Source of the DNA: Orychophragmus violaceus
Taxonomy: Eukaryota > Streptophyta > Magnoliopsida > Brassicales > Brassicaceae
Reading direction: 5' to 3'
Assembly (NCBI GenBank): GCA_030180135.1
Contig: CM058236.1
Span: 61,221,728 to 61,285,727, forward strand
DNA length: 64,000 bases
Shown here: positions 46,315 through 57,490 of the stretch, one piece after another
How positions within the stretch are numbered: the stretch's first letter is position 1
How the letters are laid out: every line of letters starts with the position of its first letter
Position numbers and translations under genes: made by a program
Notes under the pieces: model-generated
Database searches by the model: none
Seen by the model: only the letters and a program-made list of their open reading frames with translations
What the model was told of the DNA's origin: nothing

Positions 46315-47137
46315 TCTTGATTTCAGTGGGAGTTGTATTTGTTTCAGTTATGACATGATGTTCACAAAGACATAATAGTTATGTTATTTTAATGAAATCT
46401 TTCAGCATTATTTAATTGTGTTAATTAAATGTATATAATGTCCCAAAGTAATTTATGACATTTTATAGGCCATCAAGTATGTGACTTGATCATGAAACCC
46501 TATAAGCAATAAATGACATAAATTATAATGGTCCCTGGTCGAGGTTGTTAACGTGGGACATTGACAACCACGTGAGACTAGTATGTGAGGTGACTGATGA
46601 CCATGTTTCATGGAGTCATTAATAAGTGTATTAAAGTCAATCACATAGATATGTGTTAGAGAACACATGATCGGACTTGACCCGTTAATGAGAACTCTAC
46701 AAGATGTTATATGAGTGTCATAAGAGTTTCTCATTACGACTAAAGAGAGTAGTCCTTAGACCTGAGTTCATCATGTCCTCTCTTATATGGATTGGTTCGT
46801 CTTGACTTTGTCAAACGTCAGCCGTAACTGGTGATCATAAAGACACTGATTAGGCGGATCATGAGATATAAAAGAGACATGGATGGAACAAGATGGGATT
46901 TGTACCTCCTATATAACAGGAGTTAAATATCTCTGGGCCTATCGAAGATTTGATACTGGAAATGCGTGGCCGCGCTCAAACGAGGTGATTGTCAGTCGTT
47001 TGTCTCATCAGTACAAATCGGGATTCGATAAACGTAATCTAGTTGAATAAGGATGTCACAGTGCTTGCCTTATGCTAGATTGAGATATAGCTACAAAGGG
47101 ATTAAAGGAATAGATGATTCCAGTACAAGTGGGAGAT
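46315..47137 (+). other. Copia B1 3' untranslated region and polypurine tract
   Basis: No coding capacity. The same region is at 59350-60177 in B2. It ends CAAGTGGGAGA before the LTR. Confidence 0.75.
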
Positions 47138-47821
47138 TGTTGGGAATGTCCTGAAATCTATTGTACTTGCTCTAAGTGAAAGTCGTAGAGTCGAGATGAG
47201 ACAATCACATAACACTAGGTAGTCATAACGCTTTGCTAGAAGCCACTTATGATCAATGAGTTGAGAACTCATTGCTAGTGTTATATGATCCTACAGGGTC
47301 ACACACCTAAGCAAATTGGGCGTTAAAGACGAGGTTGATCATTAATGTAATGATCCAAGCGAATGCATATGTGATATGCATTCGATATCAATGTTTTGGG
47401 AAAGCATCGATCGTTGCAGAGAGTGCATCGATCGATGCACTCGCGGATTAATCAGATTAATTCGGTTTAATCGTTGGTTAATTCCGTTGTGGTTTAAGCC
47501 GACATATATAAGATATATGGTCGACCTAAACTCGTCCCTAACCTAATTCACAGCCACCAGAACACAGATAGAAACCTCTCTGGAGATTTGATCTCTGTAA
47601 GGCACTAGCATCCCTGCGGTCCAGTTTGTGTGCGTGTGGATACCAGTAGAGGCGCAGCATTTGAGGCGCTTCGTGATCTCGATTATCTGCAAACACTTCC
47701 GCTGCATATTCATCAGGTAATCTCGAGATCTGATAGATTCAATTACATGAACCTTAGATCCTAGGCTCGGAATTCAGACTAGGATTGCTAATCCTGATTA
47801 GAACTGCTAGAAATTCCTTCA
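47138..47821 (+). repeat. 3' LTR of Copia B1
   Basis: 684 bp. A palindrome pair is at 47404-47440. About 99.4% identical to the 5' LTR by eye. Confidence 0.93.
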
Positions 47822-48020
47822 AAGGCGGTGCTTAAGGAGTGATTAGCCAGCAGTGAAGGACATGCCCTCGGAAACACATCTCTCACTGAATTGGTAAAGA
47901 CCATGACATAGCGGATGCAAGTGCTTGAGGGTAAGGTTGACGGGTTAGGTCAAAGATTGTTACCACTATAAGCTGTTGTGAAGGATCATGCAACGATTGG
48001 AGCAAATGATGTCACAAAGT
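47822..48020 (+). pseudogene. DUF1985 gene, last visible exon part after Copia B1
   Basis: Restoring the AAGGC site joins this to 33904 in frame (KKAVKAV, then LKE and a stop). In-frame stops near 47836, 47915 and 47970 alternate with recognisable coiled-coil-like sequence (RMQVLEGKVDGLGQRLLPL). The frame ends at about 48020 and no ULP1 protease follows, so the gene is truncated. Confidence 0.5.
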
Positions 48021-48222
48021 AACTTTTTTTTTGCGTTTTGCTACTTATTATCGTGGAAGATTGTATATCATAGTATTTATCTTATCTTTGAACAAGGAAT
48101 CATTTCTTTAAAAGGACCTGTTTTAATCTGACAACCCAAATCCAGATAATATAATAAGTCTTAAAAACAAACAAATTGCACAAAGTCAAACCATACATAC
48201 ATAATGTCTTAATAACAACTTG

Positions 48223-48718
48223 TTAAACATTTTTAGTAAGCCCTGCCACTATTGCCTTAAGCTTGACAATCTCCGTACGCATGTATTGAATCGTCTCATG
48301 CTGTTCATCAACCTTCTTCATTAACATCCCAATCTCATGTTCGACACCAAAAACCCATGGCTGACGAAAGTGAAGGCCATCATCCTACAAATAAATAAAA
48401 AACAAATTATCATATAGTTTGACATAGTATTACTAGTTCTACAACCCATAATCTCATATAGCTTGACGTAGTATTACTAGTTCTACAACCTAGAATCTCA
48501 TATATGTTTACCTTAAATTTATTGCAAGTGAAGTATCTAACTCCTGGTAAAGTATCAAATTCGCTCGGATACTTTGGAGTAGGAGAGACTTTGTGGATTA
48601 TTTGTCCACCACATGGACAACCTTTAGGGATCCCATATTGGGCATCAGCAACGAAACCCAACATGTCATAATGCTCATTCAACTGCTTCATGTGCTTCCT
48701 TTCCTCGTAAGGATCCAT
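48223..48718 (-). CDS. Small GRF-type zinc-finger protein, two exons
   Basis: Exon 1 is 48718-48512 (ATG of MDPYEERKHMKQLNE) and exon 2 is 48384-48223, joined across a GT-AG intron, giving 122 residues with no internal stop. The middle has GIPKGCPCGGQI followed by GVRYFTCNKF, the CxC ... C arrangement of GRF zinc fingers (the fourth ligand may be the His in DDGLHFRQPW). The end is a coiled coil (MLMKKVDEQHETIQYMRTEI). Such small GRF proteins are numerous in Brassicaceae and many sit in transposon-rich DNA; GRF fingers bind single-stranded nucleic acid in other proteins. It could be a host gene or transposon cargo. Confidence 0.6.
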
Positions 48719-48751
48719 ACCCCCAAGGATGGAGAGGAATCGAGGTTGCGA

Positions 48752-48755
<4 letters not shown>

Positions 48756-48838
<83 letters not shown>
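48756..48838. repeat. (GA)n microsatellite, about 83 bp
   Basis: An uninterrupted GA run directly abuts the CACTA terminus at 48839 and lies 38 bp upstream of the GRF gene start. It makes long fake open frames (poly Ser-Leu, Arg-Glu) on both strands. Confidence 0.95.
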
Positions 48839-48842
<4 letters not shown>

Positions 48843-49240
48843 ACAAGAAATATGTACATTGTCGGGGCAAAATAATGCTATCATATGTCTTTCATAGCGT
48901 TTTCATAAATGATATCTATGCGGCAGCTATCTTAGGTGTCAACCCTACGATAGCATTTTTTTGGGATGCTATAATAGCGCTGATCTATTATAGCACTTAA
49001 TTTTATTAGTTGTAATAAAATTAATATTAGCACAGAATTAAAGTTATAGTATATGTTATTATAGCATTTAATTTTTGCTCTATTTATTTTTTCTGTTTTT
49101 TTATGTGCTATAATACAGTTATTGATGTCTATTTATATTGCTATGATATAATATTATAACGGTATTTTGGTGCTATTATATTTGTTATCAACCTGCTATC
49201 AATTTCTTTTATATAATACAATCCTTACATAATCTTTAAA
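48839..49240 (+). repeat. CACTA terminal and sub-terminal repeats
   Basis: Terminal ACTACAAGAAAT, then motifs such as GCTATCATA, GATGCTATAATAGCG, TATTATAGCACTT, GTGCTATAATAC and GTGCTATTATA in both orientations. In En/Spm such repeats are bound by TNPA. Confidence 0.75.
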
Positions 49241-49545
49241 CTGAAACTGATATATATATATATATATATATTAAGTCATCAATTCCACAAGCCTGAATAC
49301 AATCCAACATCCAAAACACAAGTTTAGAGATTCATGCCAGAAACATAACTCAAGTCTAAAACCAAAATACATAGACAAGTCATAAGTTCATTAGCCTAAT
49401 CTTAACCAAAGTAAAACTAGTTATCTTGGACCAAATTTCCTTCATTCCCTGCATCAAAAAACGAGTGTCTTACTTTAGTAACACATACATATAATCAGAT
49501 GTAAAATCAAAGCAGAAGCACAACAATTACCTAAGTTCCCTGAAT
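49241..49545. other. Spacer inside the CACTA element with a (TA)n run
   Basis: (TA)n at 49254-49270; otherwise AT-rich with no frame. Likely the 3' UTR of the TNPA-like gene. Confidence 0.6.
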
Positions 49546-52500
49546 TCAAAATATGACCAATTTATCCATTGGCCAAGCAATAGATGAACCATGTGCATCT
49601 ATGAGATACTCGATTTCATCTGTTGCTCTCCAAACTGCTGCATCATCAACCTTTACTATATCTACCCATACTCTGGCTGTATTAGGACCCAATCGGACAA
49701 AGTGAACCTTTTGCTCTGGATCGACTGAATGTATACGTCCTTCAGCAACAACTCGTTTCCTACCACTAATATCCATAAGTTTGCATTTCTCGTTTTCCTT
49801 GAAAACTTTAGCTCCTTTTGTACGCTGCAAAGTAACCAATTAAAAAAATTAAACTCAGAGAGAATAATAATCAGACGCAACTAGAAAACATATCCAATAA
49901 ATTACCGGGGATCTTCGAGTAGATTGTGAAAGTAGCTGAGTTTTTCGTTTAGGAGAAGTAGGACATGTTGCCGGAGACTTATCACCAAGAGATTTTGGTA
50001 GAGTTGTTGCGGATTTTGTACCTAATGCTGGAGATGTCTGAATAAGAGCTTTAGAAAGTGTTGCTAGAGATTTTGAACCTGTTGATGCTGCTAATTTCCG
50101 GCTTGAAGATTTCCCAGATGATGGAGAATTATGAAGAGGAGATTTCTGACTTGTGGCATCTGTGGTGTTTTCGAAGACAACTTTGGTGACAGGCCATGCT
50201 ACAAAGGACATTAAGCATTCCTCAAGGTACGTCATTCTGCTTGTTGGCCGCCATATAAAGGTTTCTGCTTCATGTATCACATCCACATATACTTTAACTG
50301 CTTTTGGTCCGAGTGGAAGTCAGTTAACCAAAGCTTTTGGTTCTTGTGTTTGCCAACGTCCTTCAGCCACAACCACATCATCAGAAGACAATGCAAGCAG
50401 TTTGCACTTGTTCAAAGAATTAATTCTTGGGCTCTGTCAAATAGAGGCAGAAAACAATTTGCATGACCTTGAATACTGATAATGAATCCATAGGTGTAAA
50501 TAATAAACTTTACCAATGTTTCAATGTCTTCTGTTTGAAGCTCATGTTCTATGTTAACACACTTAGAAGCAGGCCAAGCAATCATCTGTCCAACAGCTTC
50601 CTCAATTGTGAACATGTTAATTGCAGGTCTCCAAAAGAATGCTTTTGGTACAATAGCCCTTTCAACCAACACTTTAACATCCGACGGGCCTAAGCGGCTG
50701 TCATTTAACAAGTCATCCGGATCAGAAGAAATAATACGGTCCTCAGCAACATTCACATCATCATCAGGCCAATCAATCAAGATACACTTAGGTGGGTTTC
50801 GTCTATTCACGCTCTGCAAAATGGTTAGTATAAATATGTCAGCCATGTAAATTAAAAAGAAACCACTTAGAACATAAAATCAGAATGTGAAGTCACAAAG
50901 AAACCATTTACATTTTCATAAAATCTTATTTTATGAGCTGAGTTTTCACCAACTTCAGGCTCTTGTCGTTGCATAATAAAATAACAGTGAATTAACTCTT
51001 AAGTAATAAAAGATCATTTTAATGTTTATCAATAGAGAAGTATGTAACCTTGATCTTCATTTTGGCAATTTCATCTTGTAACTCATTGACCTTTTGCATC
51101 AATTGAACTTGTTTCGCCTCCATTTCCTCCATGCACTTGTGTTTAACTTGGAAACAAGCTAATTTAGTATTGCTCATGTTTCTTCCCATGGCCCTCATTC
51201 GACCAGGATTATCTGGTCCTAAGAGTTGGCTAAGTGTAGCTTCTTCTTGATTTGTTGAGCTTGAATTAGGATCACCATCAACTATCTCAGCTGCTTTCTT
51301 CTACATATCATAAGACACAAATTCAAACTCTAATCTGTAACAGAAAAACCAAAACCACAAAACAGAGAAGAATTTGATGGACGATCACTATCAACTTACA
51401 AACTTTTCAGCGGCATTCGTATTCACTGGTGTACAATCTTTTCTGGTACGTGACTTGACCCATACCTTAAGCCTTGTCAATTCTGATGGGTTTCCACTAT
51501 CAACTTTCTATAACACAAATAATCAGTCGACATAATATAGAATTTAAAATTGGTATAATCATAACAAGCACCGTATTTACAAAATCTTACCATCTTTTCT
51601 GCGAGTCTAACCATTCCTTTCCTACTACAAGTATGAGGAATCTGTTTGCGCCTTTGTTCCCTATAACTATCACTCAAAGACTAAAAGCAGAATATTAATA
51701 TGGGATCTAATATGTATTTAATAATTTTACTTAATTTCTAAAGGCATACCTTAAAAGATTGGCTAGTTTTGAGCTTGACAAATTTACGCCAATCAGTAGG
51801 AGTAATATTTTTTTTGCCGCAAATTCATCCTCTGTTGGTTGTTCGCAGCATCATTGATCTCGGTAACTAGGCGAGATTTTGGTGCTCTCCAGAAACATCC
51901 CATTTGCTTCAACACTGCATTCTTTTGATACTCTTCATCTAATTCAAATCTTGCCTACAAACAATTACAAGAAAGAAGAAATAGAAAAATCCATAATGCA
52001 GAGATAATGATATGGGAAGATACAAAAATTAAAGATTCAGTCATAGAAAAGAAGATACAAACCTGGACAGATTTCCAGATAACCGTCTTGTCTTTTTCAC
52101 CGAGTTTCTTCCAGCAATCAAGTGTGGCAGGAACATGTTCTCGTACCAATGGTCCTAGATATGATGACAACTTAACGGACCCGAGACCATAGGCTTCTCC
52201 CATGAGAGTGAAATTCACTCGAACTCTGTTGTTTGGATCCTTGGCTAGGTCTCTCATCATGGTAGGTCCTCTCTGTTTTTTACGCTTTGGTTCAACTTCA
52301 TGATCATGGTCTTCAGAAAGGTCAACCTCGCCTTCAGGTTCTTCTTCAACCATATTATATCTTTCTTCATGTTCAACTTCATGATCAAGGTCTTGTGAAT
52401 GCTGTTGCTCTTCTACATGATGCTCCATTTGCATTTGTGAATGATTCTGCTCTTCCACAGGACTCTCCACTTGCATCTGTGAACGATGCTGCTCTTCCAA

Positions 52501-52626
52501 AGGACCCTCCTCTTCTACTTGTGGATGCTGCTAGTCTTCTACAGGATGGTTCAGTGTACACACAAACTCAACCTCCTCATCGATATGTTTCTTATTTGTT
52601 TTCTGCTGTTTCTTGCGGCGTCCCAT
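49546..52626 (-). pseudogene. TNPA-like CACTA gene (Transposase_24 with three DUF8039 repeats)
   Basis: The minus-strand start codon at 52626 (MGRRKKQQKTNKKH) is followed by a stop after about 30 codons and a Glu/Gln/His-rich repeat region. Then the conserved core RGPTMMRDLA ... GSVKLSSYLGPLVREHVP (52250-52060), spliced to exons with QMGCFWRAPKSRL, KFVKLKTSQSF, REQRRKQIPHTCSRKGM and a helical segment. The C-terminal half has three copies of a ~90-residue unit (50810-50530, 50430-50195, 49820-49546), each with CKL/CILID ... VAEGR ... LGP.. V.V ... IAWP or VAWP, matching DUF8039. A Ser/Pro-rich linker separates copies 2 and 3. Stops (about 52533, 50322) and a frameshift near 51820 break it. It would bind the transposon ends. 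Confidence 0.8.
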
Positions 52627-52821
52627 TTAATTAACCTGAAACAAATGAAAGAACACAGAGTTAAACTACTATAAGTACTAAAGGAAATTCATTAACAGAG
52701 AACAACATAACAACTAACAAGCACACATAACAACTCACAAGCACACAACAAGCAGGAAAAAAAAAACCCAAATAAAATCAAAGCATCAGAAACAATAAGG
52801 ACGTCTAAGAATGAAGGTAAT
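52627..52821. other. Spacer between the two CACTA genes
   Basis: About 195 bp, AT-rich and A-rich on the plus strand, no frame. It probably holds the TNPA-like gene leader. Confidence 0.5.
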
Positions 52822-53541
52822 TCACACATATATGCCTTCACAATCGGTTCTAGCATTTTCAACTTCATCTATGTCAATATCCATATCAACATTTGATGGT
52901 AATGGCCCAATTTCTGCATTTCCTTCTTGAAAATCTTCCAAACTGTATTTTCTTGTTGAACTCCTCATAACAACATACCAACTTGAAGACTCGTCTTCCC
53001 TTGAGTAGAACACTTGCTTTGCTTGTGAGGACAGTATATATGAATCCCTTAAAAAAGAGGCTTGATTATGATTCAAATTAACAAGTGTGAAACCATCTTC
53101 TATCTTCACTCCATTTCCCATCACTGCCCATTGACACTGGAATAGAGGGACATAGAAAACATTGTAGTCCAACAAGATAATCTCAGTTATTTTGCCATAT
53201 TATGATACCAAATCCATGACTTGTGATGTGTCTCTTGTACTAGCTTTGCATATTGCTGTAGCCTCATAAAGAACCCCACTATTTTGGCTTTTCCTATCAA
53301 TTGATGTAGTGTGAAACCGTAGACCATTCACCACATAACCAATATAAGACCGTGTAGAACTACGTGGACCGTAAGCCAACCACTTAAGTATTTCTCCATG
53401 TCCGTTTGAGTCAAGAGGTATCTATCAAAATTTACAAAACAAATCAGACACCCATTAACAATACCATAACAACCGAAAATTCACAGAAGATGTAACTAGC
53501 CTTTTTTTAAAGCCAAGACGCAAAATTCTAAGTATGCATGC
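52822..53541 (-). pseudogene. TNPD-like transposase, C-terminal part (DUF4216)
   Basis: On the minus strand after the Copia B2 site: HGEILKWLAYGPRSSTRSY, then FHTTSIDRKSQNSGV, then after a stop near 53203 FYVPLFQCQWAVMGNGVKIE and SSQAKQVFYSREDESSSWYV. This is the DUF4216 domain at the end of plant TNP2 transposases. It ends in an acidic tail and TAA at 52822. It is the continuation of 63523-60862. Confidence 0.8.
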
Positions 53542-54223
53542 TGTTGGGAATGTCCTGAAATCTATTGTACTTGCTCTGAGAGAAAGTCGTATAGTCGAGA
53601 TAAGACAATCACATAACACTAGGTAGTCATAACGCTTTGCTAGAAGCAACTTATGATCAATGAGTTGAGAACTCATTGCTAGTGTTATATGATCCTACAG
53701 GTCACACACCTAAGCAAACTGAGCGTTAAAGACGAGGTTGATCATTAATGTAATGATCCAATGAATGCATATGTGATATGCATTCGATATCAATGTTCTG
53801 GGGTAGCGTCGATCGTTGCAGATAGTGCATCGATCGATGCACTCGCAGATTAATCAGATTAATTCGGTTTAATCGTTGGTTAATTCCGTTGTAGTTTAAG
53901 CCGACATATATAAGATATATAGTCGACCTAAACTCGTTTCTAACCTAATTCACAGCCACAAGAACATAGAAAGAAACCTCTCTGGAGATTAGATCTCTGT
54001 AAGGCACTAGCATCCCTGCGGTCCAGTTTGTGTGCGTGTGGATACCAGTAGAGGCGCAGCATTTGAGGCGCTTCGTGATCTCGATTATCTGCTAATACTT
54101 CCGCTGCAAATCAACAGGTAAATCTGAGATCCCATATATTCAATTATATGAACCTTAGATCCTAGGCTCGGAATTCAGACCAGGATTGCCTAATTGGATT
54201 AGGATCTGCTAGAAATTCCTTCA
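53542..54223 (+). repeat. 5' LTR of Copia B2
   Basis: 682 bp, palindrome pair at 53806-53841. Most changes relative to the 3' LTR are private to this copy. Confidence 0.93.
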
Positions 54224-55390
54224 GTGGTATCAGAGCTTTAGGGTTCCATTGAATCTGTAGCATGTTGATTAGATTGGTTGAATCTGAATCTGTGTATAGT
54301 TGATACAAACTTGCTAAAATTCGTTTTCCTGAAAACCTAGTTTAGGGTTCTGTTCGAAAACGTTTAAGGGTTTTCTCGCATGGTGTCGATCGATGCCAAT
54401 CCGGCATCGATCGATGCAGGGCGAAAGCCAGAATAAAATTTAGGGTTTTTCGCATGGTGTCGATCGTTGCCAATCAGGCATCGATCGACACAGGGCGAAA
54501 ACCCGAATAAAACTCAGTTTTCGCCTAGTGTCGATCGACACAAATGTTGTGTCGGTCGACACAAACCTCGCGAGATTGATGAATCGGTTCAATTGGATTG
54601 GACCGGTTATCGAGCTTGGTTAAAGATGGTCGAACACTGTGAATGGTTTGATGGCGATTGGTTTGATTAGGTTGGCATCGACCGATGCTAACGTAGCATC
54701 GATCGATGCTTACCAGTATTCAAAACCGGATCAATTGGATTGATCGGTTATCGCGGATTGCTTTTGGTTTGACACTATAGTAGTGTCGTTCGACACCAGG
54801 TTGGATGATTGGGTTATTGAACCTGAAATCACAGAACAAAAGCAAGACAAATCAATTAATTATAAGAATTAAAACATAATAAAACTGAACGTTTTAAATG
54901 GTTCCGTTCCTCAACCAAATATCAAGTGATACTTGATGTCTTTCCAATCTTGTCAACTGTCAAGACTCATTTCATTGTACGATAGGCTTGCAGTGCAAGG
55001 TGTCAACAATTACATGAGTAAGGCAGGAAGTAATCGTGTTAATGGGCTTGCAGTGCAAGGCATCAACAATTACATAACTGAAGAGATTGGTTTGCTTGAC
55101 TGGGCTATCAAAATCGTTTTGGGCCCAGAGACATCAGGTGGATTGGACATGAGATGTCGATCCACAACCAAGAGTTATATTGGATAAAACTAGCAAAGTT
55201 GTTGCTTACCTAGATAGCTAAATTTGGGTGATAGCCAGTGGCTCACTCAAGTTCAGTGAAGTATGGGTCTTGGATCATTATATTCATCTGAGGAAACATT
55301 GTTTGAATATAATGCGAGTTTTCTTAAAAGTTAAGATTTCTCATTTCCTGAACATCATAACTAAACCTTTTCCTTTCTTTGTTCTCAGCT
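54224..55390 (+). other. Copia B2 leader with primer-binding site and palindrome pairs
   Basis: Primer site at 54225-54236. Palindrome pairs at 54383-54418, 54457-54492, 54529-54563 and 54676-54709, plus a single TGTCGTTCGACAC at 54784. Compared with B1, some GCATCG-type modules are replaced by TGTCG-type ones at the same place (54529-54563 versus 34892-34927). Confidence 0.8.
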
Positions 55391-57490
55391 ATGACTAACA
55401 CTCATAATAACTCTTTCTCCCTGCGATCCGTCCTTGAGAAGGACAAGTTAAATGGATCGAATTTTCTCGAATGGTATCGGAACTTGAGAATTGTTCTCAA
55501 GCAGGAGAAAAGGGACTATGTCCTGGAAACTGTTCTCCCTGAAAAACCGAGATCCAATGTTGCACATGCAGAAAGGAGTGCTTGGGATAAGCATTCCAAT
55601 GATGTGGTCGATGTGAATTGTCTCATGTTGGCTACCATGAACTCGGACTTGCAGAAGCAATACGAGAACGTGGAGTCGCCAGTGGAGATGATTACTAGCC
55701 TGAAAAGCATGTTTCAGGAGCAAGCACGAACTGAGAGATACCAGACGGTTAAATCTCTCATTGAATGCAAGCTACCAAAGGACAGTCCGGTCAGTCCTCA
55801 TGTCATTAAGATGATGGGTTATATTGATAACCTGGGGAGACTGGATTGTCCCATTAGCCAAGAGTTGGCTACTGACATCATTCTGCAGTCACTGCCGTCA
55901 AGTTATGATCAGTTTGTTATGAACTATAACATGAACAACTTGACGAAGACGTTGACTGAACTGCATGGCATGCTCAAGACAGCTGAGCCTAATATCAAGA
56001 AGGGCACTCCTAATGTACTTATGGTGCAAGGGGGTAAGAAGTTTAAGAAACTTGGCAAAGGCAAGGGAAAGGGCAAGGCAGTCCAGGTTGAGAACCAGGA
56101 CACGCCTGCGCCAGCCCCGAAGCCCAAGCCGGGCCCATCTGAGACTGATAAGTGCCATTACTGTAAAGAGCCTGGGCATTGGAAGAGAAATTACAACAAA
56201 TTCTTGGAAGAGAAGAAAAAGAAGAAGAAGACTTTCGAGACTTCATCTTCAGGTATTTATGTTATAGAAGTAAATGTTACTACTTCTGGTTCTACTTCTT
56301 GGGTATTGGATACCGGCTGTGGTGCTCATATTTGTACAAATATGCAGGGCCTAAGCAACAGTAGGACGTTGGAAAAGGGACAAGTGGACCTGCGCGTGGG
56401 AAATGGAGCAAGAGTTGCTGCATTAGCCGTAGGAACATATAACTTGTCTTTACCTTCTGGTTTGGTGTTAAAACTTAATAATTGCTACTATGTACCTGCG
56501 ATAAGCAGAAATATTATTTCTATTCCTATTTTGGATGTGGAAGGATATCAGTTTTCAATAAAGAATAAATATTGTTCTTTTGATTACAATGATATATTTT
56601 ATGGTAGCAGCCCATTAGAGAATGGGCTTTATGTTTTAAACCAAAGCACACCTATCTATAACATTAACACCAAGAGATTCAAATCAAATGACATGAATCA
56701 GACTTTTCTATGGCATTGTCGTTTGGGCCACATAAACGAGAAATGGATTCAAAAGCTCCATAGTGATGGGCTTTTGGGCTCATTTGATTATGAATCATGT
56801 GAGAAATGTGAATCTTGTTTACTAGGCAAAATGGCAAAGGCGCCTTTCAACAAACAAAATGAAAGGGCCAGTGACCTATTGGGCCTTATACATACAGATG
56901 TATGCGGCCCAATGAGCACAAGTGCTAGAGGAAATTTTCGATACTTCATTACCTTCACTGATGATTTTAGCAGGTATGGCTATGTCTATTTAATGAGACA
57001 CAAGTCGGAATCCTTTGAAAAGTTCAAAGAGTTCCAAAATGAAGTACATAATCAACTTGGCAAAAGTATTAAGGCTCTTCGATCAGATCGTGGAGGAGAA
57101 TACTTAAGCCAAGAATTCAGTGATCATTTGAGAGATTGTGGAATTGTTTCACAACTCACTCCTCCTGGAACACCACAATGGAATGGCGTGTCTGAGAGGA
57201 GGAATCGGACTTTATTAGATATGGTTCGATCAATGATGAGTCTCCCAACTCTTCCATTATCCTTTTGGGGATACGCTCTAGAAACGTCTGCGTTTACACT
57301 TAATAGGGTTCCGTCAAAATCAGTTGCAAAGACACCACATGAGATGTGGACTGGAAATGTTCCGAATGTGTCTTTCCTGAAGATTTGGGGTTGTGAAGCT
57401 TATGTTAAGAGATTAATTACAGATAAGCTCGAACCCAAATCTGATAAATGCTACTTCGTTGGTTATCCTAAGGAAACCAAGGCATACTAA
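55391..57490 (+). CDS. Copia B2 Gag-protease-integrase, about 699 residues, ends at a premature stop
   Basis: Starts at ATG 55391 (MTNTHNNSFSLRS). It has a capsid-like region, a basic GKGKGKGK stretch, and a zinc knuckle whose last Cys is Tyr (CHYCKEPGHWKRNY), so the CCHC site is defective. Protease motif VLDTGCGAH, pre-integrase HLxH/CxxC part (CEKCESCLLGK), then integrase with HTDVCGPMS, RSDRGGEY and GVSERRNRT, so the DDE triad is complete. TAA at 57488-57490 replaces a TAC present in B1 (KAYY). This is the longest open frame of the window and the most complete copy of this part in the family. Confidence 0.9.
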   Translation: MTNTHNNSFSLRSVLEKDKLNGSNFLEWYRNLRIVLKQEKRDYVLETVLPEKPRSNVAHAERSAWDKHSNDVVDVNCLMLATMNSDLQKQYENVESPVEMITSLKSMFQEQARTERYQTVKSLIECKLPKDSPVSPHVIKMMGYIDNLGRLDCPISQELATDIILQSLPSSYDQFVMNYNMNNLTKTLTELHGMLKTAEPNIKKGTPNVLMVQGGKKFKKLGKGKGKGKAVQVENQDTPAPAPKPKPGPSETDKCHYCKEPGHWKRNYNKFLEEKKKKKKTFETSSSGIYVIEVNVTTSGSTSWVLDTGCGAHICTNMQGLSNSRTLEKGQVDLRVGNGARVAALAVGTYNLSLPSGLVLKLNNCYYVPAISRNIISIPILDVEGYQFSIKNKYCSFDYNDIFYGSSPLENGLYVLNQSTPIYNINTKRFKSNDMNQTFLWHCRLGHINEKWIQKLHSDGLLGSFDYESCEKCESCLLGKMAKAPFNKQNERASDLLGLIHTDVCGPMSTSARGNFRYFITFTDDFSRYGYVYLMRHKSESFEKFKEFQNEVHNQLGKSIKALRSDRGGEYLSQEFSDHLRDCGIVSQLTPPGTPQWNGVSERRNRTLLDMVRSMMSLPTLPLSFWGYALETSAFTLNRVPSKSVAKTPHEMWTGNVPNVSFLKIWGCEAYVKRLITDKLEPKSDKCYFVGYPKETKAY

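Larger units (their letters stand above)
33905..47821 (+). mobile_element. Copia element B1, split by a Gypsy element
   Basis: LTRs of 683 and 684 bp (33905-34587 and 47138-47821) begin TGTTGGGAATGTCC and end TTCA. They are flanked by AAGGC (33900-33904 and 47822-47826). The primer site TGGTATCAGAGC is at 34589-34600; the polypurine tract CAAGTGGGAGA is just before 47138. Gag, protease, integrase, RT and RNase H follow in Copia order. I count four substitutions and one indel between LTRs (about 0.6%). It is related to family A (similar gag, LTR ends and primer site) but clearly distinct. Without the Gypsy insertion it is about 7.2 kb. Confidence 0.94.

Noticed and set aside
48593..49000. 135-codon plus-strand and 149-codon minus-strand frames over the GA tract
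   Set aside because: They are made by the (GA)n microsatellite; only the spliced GRF gene on the minus strand has support.
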